From Cupriavidus taiwanensis LMG 19424 (GTDB lineage Bacteria > Pseudomonadota > Gammaproteobacteria > Burkholderiales > Burkholderiaceae): a stretch of DNA of 64,000 nt. Below are positions 59,459-64,000 of this stretch, piece by piece; the first letter of the stretch is position 1; each line of letters starts with the position of its first letter. Under the pieces are notes generated by a model. It was not told the origin of the DNA and made no database searches. It saw nothing but the letters and a program-made list of their open reading frames with translations. The stretch spans positions 2,790,001-2,854,000 of the forward strand of contig NC_010528.1 in the NCBI RefSeq assembly GCF_000069785.1, given 5' to 3'. A program made the position numbers and the translations under genes.

Positions 59459-59464
59459 GGCAAA

Positions 59465-60412
59465 TCAGAGCCGGTGCAGGACGACTTCAATCACGAAACG
59501 GCTGCCGACATAGGCCAGCAGCAGGATGCCGAACGAGGCGATGACCCAGCGCAGCGCTACCTTGCCGCGCCAGCCGCGGAAAACACGCCCGGCCAGGATG
59601 CCGCCGAACATGGCCCACGAGATCAGCGCGAACACGGTCTTGTGGTCCAGCCGGAACGCGCGCCCGAACAGCTCTTCGGAAAACAGCAGGCCCGAGCCGA
59701 TGGTCAGCGTCAGCAGCACGAAGCCGGCGCCGATCAGCCGGAACAGCAGCTTCTCCAGCGTCAGCAGCGGCGGCAGCAGGTCCAGCCAGCGCCCCAGCCA
59801 CTGGCCGGGCTGCGGCGCCGACGGCCGCGCCGGCGCGTGGCGGAAGCCGTGCAGGCGGCGCTCGGCCAGCAGCATCAGGAAGGCGTGGAAGGCGGCCAGC
59901 GTGAACAACCCGTAGGCCACGTTGGCGATGATGAAATGCAGCTTGAACAGCGGCCGCGCCGCGTAGCCCAGGATCTGCGAGCCGGGAAAGGCCAGCGGCA
60001 TCAGGCTGGCCACCAGCGCCACCGGAATCACGATCAGGCCCAGCCCCGCCAGCGAAAAGAAGAAGCTCTCGATCCAGTAGATGCCCACGCCCAGCCACAG
60101 CATGGCCGACAGCGCAAAGGCAAAGCCGAACATCATGCGCTCGGCCGGGAAGATGGTTTCGTGCAGCAGCATGCCGTGGCTGGCCAGCGCGGCCAGCATC
60201 AGCACGTGCCACCACGCCGGGCGCCCCTCGCCGTGAGCGCCGCCGGCCGGGGGGATGGGGCCCCCGCCCGCCACCAGCACGGCCGCGGCCGAGTTGCCCG
60301 CCGCGCCGGTGGAGCCGGCGGCAGCGGCCACGCGCGGGTGGCGCGTGGCCCAGCCGTGCCAGGCCAGGCCGCAATAGAGAAGTGCCGTCAGGGCATACAG
60401 TACAATGACCAT
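59465..60412 (-). CDS. CcsA/HemX-like cytochrome c assembly membrane protein
   Basis: 315 aa, about eight membrane segments. His residues at membrane edges and the WAMFGGILAGRVFRGWRG motif resemble the heme-handling CcsA/CcmC/HemX family (YpjD branch). The role in heme or cytochrome c assembly is inferred; the gene is conserved next to ffh in proteobacteria. It is divergent from ffh with 143 bases between the starts. Confidence 0.87.
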   Translation of the reverse strand: MVIVLYALTALLYCGLAWHGWATRHPRVAAAAGSTGAAGNSAAAVLVAGGGPIPPAGGAHGEGRPAWWHVLMLAALASHGMLLHETIFPAERMMFGFAFALSAMLWLGVGIYWIESFFFSLAGLGLIVIPVALVASLMPLAFPGSQILGYAARPLFKLHFIIANVAYGLFTLAAFHAFLMLLAERRLHGFRHAPARPSAPQPGQWLGRWLDLLPPLLTLEKLLFRLIGAGFVLLTLTIGSGLLFSEELFGRAFRLDHKTVFALISWAMFGGILAGRVFRGWRGKVALRWVIASFGILLLAYVGSRFVIEVVLHRL

Positions 60413-60555
60413 TTACGCAGTTTACCTTAGTGCCCACGGACGGTGGCGGCCTGCTTGAACCGGTGTGACCGGTGTTCCAGGCTCGCCCGGTGTGCCGGAC
60501 TGCGTCCCGATTTTCAGCCCCGAGCCCTGCTCCGACTTCTCCCCCGATTCCTGCC

Positions 60556-61950
60556 ATGCTGGACAATCTCACTCAACGCCTGGCGCGTGTGGTCAAGACC
60601 ATGCGCGGCGAGGCGCGCCTGACCGAGGCCAACACCGCCGAGATGCTGCGCGAAGTGCGCCTTGCCATGCTCGAAGCCGACGTGGCACTGCCGGTCGTGC
60701 GCGAATTCGTGGCCCGCGTGAAGGAAAAGGCCATGGGCGAAGAGGTGGTCAGCAGCCTGACCCCGGGCCAGGCTCTGGTCGGCGTCGTCCAGCGCGAGCT
60801 GACCGCGGTGATCGGCGGCGCCGAGGCCGCCAGCGGCAACAATAAAGAGTCAGAGCTGAACCTGGCGGTGCAGCCGCCCGCCATCATCCTGATGGCCGGC
60901 CTGCAAGGCGCGGGCAAGACCACCACCGCCGGCAAGCTGGCCAAGTGGCTCAAGGAAAACAAAAAGAAGAAGGTGCTGACGGTCTCGTGCGACGTCTACC
61001 GCCCCGCCGCCATCGCCCAGCTCAAGACCGTGTCCGAGCAGGTCGGCGCCGAGTTCTTCCCGTCGCAGCCGGACCAGAAGCCGGTCGACATCGCCCGCGC
61101 GGCGGTGGACTGGGCGCGCAAGCATTACCACGACGTGCTGATCGTCGACACGGCCGGCCGGCTCGGTATCGACGAGGCGATGATGCAGGAAATCGCCGCG
61201 CTGCACGCCGAACTGAAGCCCGCCGAAACCCTGTTCGTGGTCGACGCCATGCTGGGCCAGGACGCCGTCAACACCGCCAAGGCCTTCAATGACACCCTGC
61301 CGCTGACCGGCGTGGTGCTGACCAAGCTGGACGGCGATGCGCGCGGCGGCGCGGCGCTGTCCGTGCGCCATATCACCGGCCGCCCGATCAAGTTCGTCGG
61401 CGTCGGCGAAAAGCTGGATGGCCTGGAACCGTTCTATCCGGACCGCATGGCCCAGCGCATCCTGGGCATGGGCGACATCCTCGCGCTGGTCGAGGAAGCC
61501 CAGCGCGGCGTGGACATGGCCGCGGCCGAGAAGCTGGCCAAGAAGATCAAGAAGACCGGCGACTTCGACCTGGAAGACTTCAAGGCGCAGATCGGCCAGA
61601 TGAAGAAGATGGGCGGCCTGGGCAGCCTGGTCGACAAGCTGCCGGCGCAGTTCGCCCAGCAGGCGCAGGGCGCCAACATGGACCAGGCCGAGAAGCAGGT
61701 CGCGCGCATGGAAGGCATCATCAACAGCATGACCCCGGCCGAGCGCGCCAAGCCCGACCTGATCAAGGCCAGCCGCAAGCGCCGCATTGCCGCGGGCGCC
61801 GGCGTGCCGGTGCAGGAGGTCAACCGCCTGCTCAACCAGTTCGACCAGATGCAGTCCATGATGAAGAAGCTCAAGGGCGGCGGCATGATGAAGATGATGC
61901 GCCAGATGGGCGCGATGAAGGGCGGCATGAAGGGCCTCTTCAACCGCTGA
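60556..61950 (+). CDS. ffh: signal recognition particle protein (SRP54)
   Basis: GTPase that targets nascent membrane proteins to the Sec translocon with 4.5S RNA. 464 aa from ATG 60556 (MLDNLTQRLARVVKTMRGEA). The N domain is followed by the G domain with GLQGAGKTTTAGKLA, DTAGRLGIDE, and TKLDGDARGG, and by the Met-rich M domain with RKRRIAAGAGVPVQEVNRLL and MKMMRQMGAMKGGM. Normal length. Residues upstream of this ATG are not SRP-like. Confidence 0.98.
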   Translation: MLDNLTQRLARVVKTMRGEARLTEANTAEMLREVRLAMLEADVALPVVREFVARVKEKAMGEEVVSSLTPGQALVGVVQRELTAVIGGAEAASGNNKESELNLAVQPPAIILMAGLQGAGKTTTAGKLAKWLKENKKKKVLTVSCDVYRPAAIAQLKTVSEQVGAEFFPSQPDQKPVDIARAAVDWARKHYHDVLIVDTAGRLGIDEAMMQEIAALHAELKPAETLFVVDAMLGQDAVNTAKAFNDTLPLTGVVLTKLDGDARGGAALSVRHITGRPIKFVGVGEKLDGLEPFYPDRMAQRILGMGDILALVEEAQRGVDMAAAEKLAKKIKKTGDFDLEDFKAQIGQMKKMGGLGSLVDKLPAQFAQQAQGANMDQAEKQVARMEGIINSMTPAERAKPDLIKASRKRRIAAGAGVPVQEVNRLLNQFDQMQSMMKKLKGGGMMKMMRQMGAMKGGMKGLFNR

Positions 61951-62003
61951 AGCCCGCCGCCGCAAGCCGAACTGCCTCCCCGCAAAAGAACAGGAAAGAC
62001 ATC

Positions 62004-62546
62004 ATGATGAGCGCCGAACAGGCCCGCGAGCTGTGGGCCAACTCCGAAGAAATCGTCTCCGCCGCGGAAGTCCAGGATTCGCTGGACCGGATGGCCGCGG
62101 ACATCACCGCCAGGATGGGCAACGACTTCCCGCTGGTGCTGTCGGTGATGGGCGGCGCGGTGGTCTTCACCGGCATGCTGCTGCCCAAGCTGGCGTTCCC
62201 GCTGGAGTTCGACTACATCCACCTCTCGCGCTACAACAACAAGACCGTGGGCGGCGAGATGCAATGGCGCGTGGCCCCGCGCGAATCGGTCAAGGACCGC
62301 GTGGTGCTGGTGCTGGACGACATCCTCGATGAAGGCGAGACCATGGCCGCAATCCGCCAGCGCATCATGGACATGGGCGCGCGGGAATTCCACGCGGCGG
62401 TGCTGTGCGAGAAGACGCTGAGCAAGCCCAAGCCCATGCACCCGGATTTCTGCGGCTTTGCGGTGCCGGATCGCTATGTGTTCGGTTGCGGGATGGATGC
62501 CAAGGGATACTGGCGGAACCTGGATTCGATCCGGGCGCTGGTTTGA
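62004..62546 (+). CDS. hypoxanthine-guanine phosphoribosyltransferase family
   Basis: 180-aa purine salvage enzyme. The PRPP-binding motif VVLVLDDILDEGETMAAI and the start region LVLSVMGGAVVFTGMLLPKL are typical; DYIHLSRYNNKTVGGE is the flexible loop. Substrate base (hypoxanthine or guanine) is inferred from family. ATGs at 62004 and 62007 are both possible. It follows ffh by 53 bases and may share its transcript. Confidence 0.9.
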   Translation: MMSAEQARELWANSEEIVSAAEVQDSLDRMAADITARMGNDFPLVLSVMGGAVVFTGMLLPKLAFPLEFDYIHLSRYNNKTVGGEMQWRVAPRESVKDRVVLVLDDILDEGETMAAIRQRIMDMGAREFHAAVLCEKTLSKPKPMHPDFCGFAVPDRYVFGCGMDAKGYWRNLDSIRALV

Positions 62547-62606
62547 GCCGTCTGCAAGACTGACGGTTTTCTCCCTTCCCCGCCGCGGGAGAAGGGAGAA
62601 AACAGG

Positions 62607-63230
62607 TCAAGCCTGGTGCGTCCCCAGAATCGGCCACAGCGAAGCCAGCAGCAGCACCGCCATCCCGATATTGAACGCCCGCAGCACCTTCGGCCGCGCC
62701 AGCCAGCGCCGCAGCGCCGAGCCGCACAACGCCCACATCGCCACGCTGGGCAGGTTCACCACGCCGAAGATCCCGGACAGCAGCAGCACGTTGAGCCACA
62801 GGTTGCCGTGCAGCACGTAGGTGCTGCACGCGCCCACCGCCATCACCCACGCCTTGGGATTGACCCACTGGAACGCCGCGGCGGCCCAGAAGCCCATCGG
62901 CCGCGCCACCTGCTGGTCCTGCACGCCGCCGGCCGTGGCCAGCTTCCACGCCAGCCAGACCAGGTAGACCGTCGCCACCACGCGCAGTACCTGCCAGGTC
63001 CACGGGAATGCGTGGAACAGCGACCCCAGGCCCAGCCCCACCAGCCCCACCATCAGCGCGAAGCCGATGCTGACGCCGAGCAGGTGCGGCACCGTGCGCA
63101 GGAAACCAAAGTTCACGCCCGAGGCGAGCAGCATCGTGTTGTTCGGGCCGGGGGTGATCGACGACACCAGGGCAAAGCCGGCAAAGGCGGCAAAGACACC
63201 GGTGCCGGCGGCGAGTTGGGACACTTCCAT
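62607..63230 (-). CDS. LysE/RhtB-family amino acid exporter
   Basis: 207 aa with about six membrane segments. SSITPGPNNTMLLASGVNFG is the conserved N-terminal LysE/RhtB motif and FQWVNPKAWVMAVGA the second. The exported amino acid is unknown. It is preceded by a short palindrome at 63286-63298. Confidence 0.92.
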   Translation of the reverse strand: MEVSQLAAGTGVFAAFAGFALVSSITPGPNNTMLLASGVNFGFLRTVPHLLGVSIGFALMVGLVGLGLGSLFHAFPWTWQVLRVVATVYLVWLAWKLATAGGVQDQQVARPMGFWAAAAFQWVNPKAWVMAVGACSTYVLHGNLWLNVLLLSGIFGVVNLPSVAMWALCGSALRRWLARPKVLRAFNIGMAVLLLASLWPILGTHQA

Positions 63231-63285
63231 GACTGACTCCAGCGGCGTTCATGTGCTTTCGGGAAATCAGTCTACGGCCACTTAA

Positions 63286-63298
63286 CGGTACAGTACCG
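63286..63298. promoter_or_regulatory. palindrome upstream of the LysE-type gene, candidate operator
   Basis: CGGTACAGTACCG is a perfect 13-base palindrome about 55 bases before the exporter ATG, followed by a second GGTAC. It could be an operator for a local regulator such as a MocR/GntR type, but no regulator gene is present in the window. Confidence 0.45.
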
Positions 63299-63334
63299 GT
63301 ACACTTTGAGGGAAATGCGCCGATACAGGTCCGC

Positions 63335-63997
63335 TCACCGCAGCGCGTGCCAGGCGACGCCCATCGCCAGCAGCCAGAGGACAACTCCGGTCAGGCGCTC
63401 GACCCACCGCACCGACCGCCCGAAGCGCGCCGCCATCGCCGGATGACCGATGCCGTAGGCCACCAGCAGGTCCCAGCCCAGCACCACGGCAAACATCCAG
63501 ACCCCGTAGGCCAGTTGCACCGCCGCCGGCGTGCGGCTGGCGGCCAGGACGGAGAACAGGCTGGCGTAGAACAGCCCGTTCTTCGGGTTCAGCACGGCAG
63601 ACAGGAAGCCGCTGGCCATCTGGGCCAGCCAGGCCGCGGGCGCGGGCCTCGCAGCAGCATCGGCCGCAGGCATCGACAGTTCGCCCGAGGCGTTCAGCAG
63701 GCGCCAGCCCAGCCACGCCAGGTAGGCACAGCCGGCCCACTGCAGCGCCGCGAACAGTTGCGGCGAGTCCCGCATCGCGGCGAAGCCGGCCAGCGCGAGG
63801 CCGATAAAAACGCCATTGCCCAGCGCGATGCCCAGGCAGACGGCGCTGGCGCGCCGCGGCCCGTGCAGCAGCGCGCTGCGCACCACCAGGAAAAAATCCG
63901 GCCCCGGGCTGAGCAGCGCCAGCGCATGCGCGCCGGCCACCATGGCGAATTGCTGCCATGGCAACGCCCCGGGGGCAAGATCGAACGCGATGTCCAT
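63335..63997 (-). CDS. LysE-family amino acid exporter
   Basis: 220 aa; start is 3 bases from the window's end. ALALLSPGPDFFLVVRSALLHG matches the LysE N-terminal motif and SAVLNPKNGLFYASLFSVLA the second; about six membrane segments. A different subfamily from its neighbour at 62.6-63.2 kb. Substrate unknown. Confidence 0.9.
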   Translation of the reverse strand: MDIAFDLAPGALPWQQFAMVAGAHALALLSPGPDFFLVVRSALLHGPRRASAVCLGIALGNGVFIGLALAGFAAMRDSPQLFAALQWAGCAYLAWLGWRLLNASGELSMPAADAAARPAPAAWLAQMASGFLSAVLNPKNGLFYASLFSVLAASRTPAAVQLAYGVWMFAVVLGWDLLVAYGIGHPAMAARFGRSVRWVERLTGVVLWLLAMGVAWHALR

Positions 63998-64000
63998 GCC

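Overview
The window is a GC-rich chromosomal segment of a beta-proteobacterium of the family Burkholderiaceae, most likely Cupriavidus or a close relative such as Ralstonia. I infer this from gene content and order: the mpl/yqiA/ubiC run, the aroQ-accB-accC-prmA-zinc-ribbon-tpx-kinase run, an Ala/Lys-rich histone H1-like protein, two Bug-type solute receptors, and the ffh/cytochrome-assembly/pilS/pilR/ampD block. No database search was possible, so family names rest on motifs and recalled family architecture.

Layout. 1-9.0 kb is housekeeping: the end of a CorA transporter, then on the minus strand mtgA, aroE, a TonB-like protein and an RNB-domain ribonuclease, followed by the tightly overlapped mpl-yqiA-ubiC-SDR unit. 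9.2-18.0 kb runs rightward: an unknown 229-aa protein, a TlpA-like thioredoxin, aroQ, accB, accC, prmA, a zinc-ribbon membrane protein, tpx, a PfkB kinase and a glycine-zipper lipoprotein. 18.0-20.4 kb holds the histone H1-like gene and about 1.5 kb with no convincing gene but with an outward promoter and an 11-bp tandem array. 20.4-38.3 kb is metabolic and accessory: DUF2147, a TonB-dependent receptor with a candidate Fur box, LysR/tautomerase/GntP permease, an aldo/keto reductase, lipoproteins, rdgC, a thioesterase, a Bug protein, a chemoreceptor remnant broken by an inversion, an M30-type lipoprotein peptidase, a GNAT, and a LysR-Bug-CoA-transferase-enoyl-CoA-hydratase cluster.

38.6-49.5 kb is a horizontally acquired island by content and by its visibly less GC-rich composition. 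It carries a type VI secretion cargo module (PAAR, DUF4123 adaptor, small protein, restriction-fold toxin, Imm52 immunity), a YciI protein, an ABC exporter with a GNAT, a decayed MlrC peptidase running in frame into a SymE-like toxin, and a SIR2 + P-loop NTPase antiphage-type gene split by a frameshift. Its left edge abuts the last ~40 codons of an acyl-CoA ligase, which suggests that host DNA was lost when the island arrived.

49.6-64.0 kb returns to core genes: nrdB, a 47-aa conserved-looking protein, nrdA with a structured leader and paired NrdR-like boxes, ampD, pilR, pilS, a PP0621-type small protein, a CcsA/HemX-like protein, ffh, a phosphoribosyltransferase and two LysE-type exporters.
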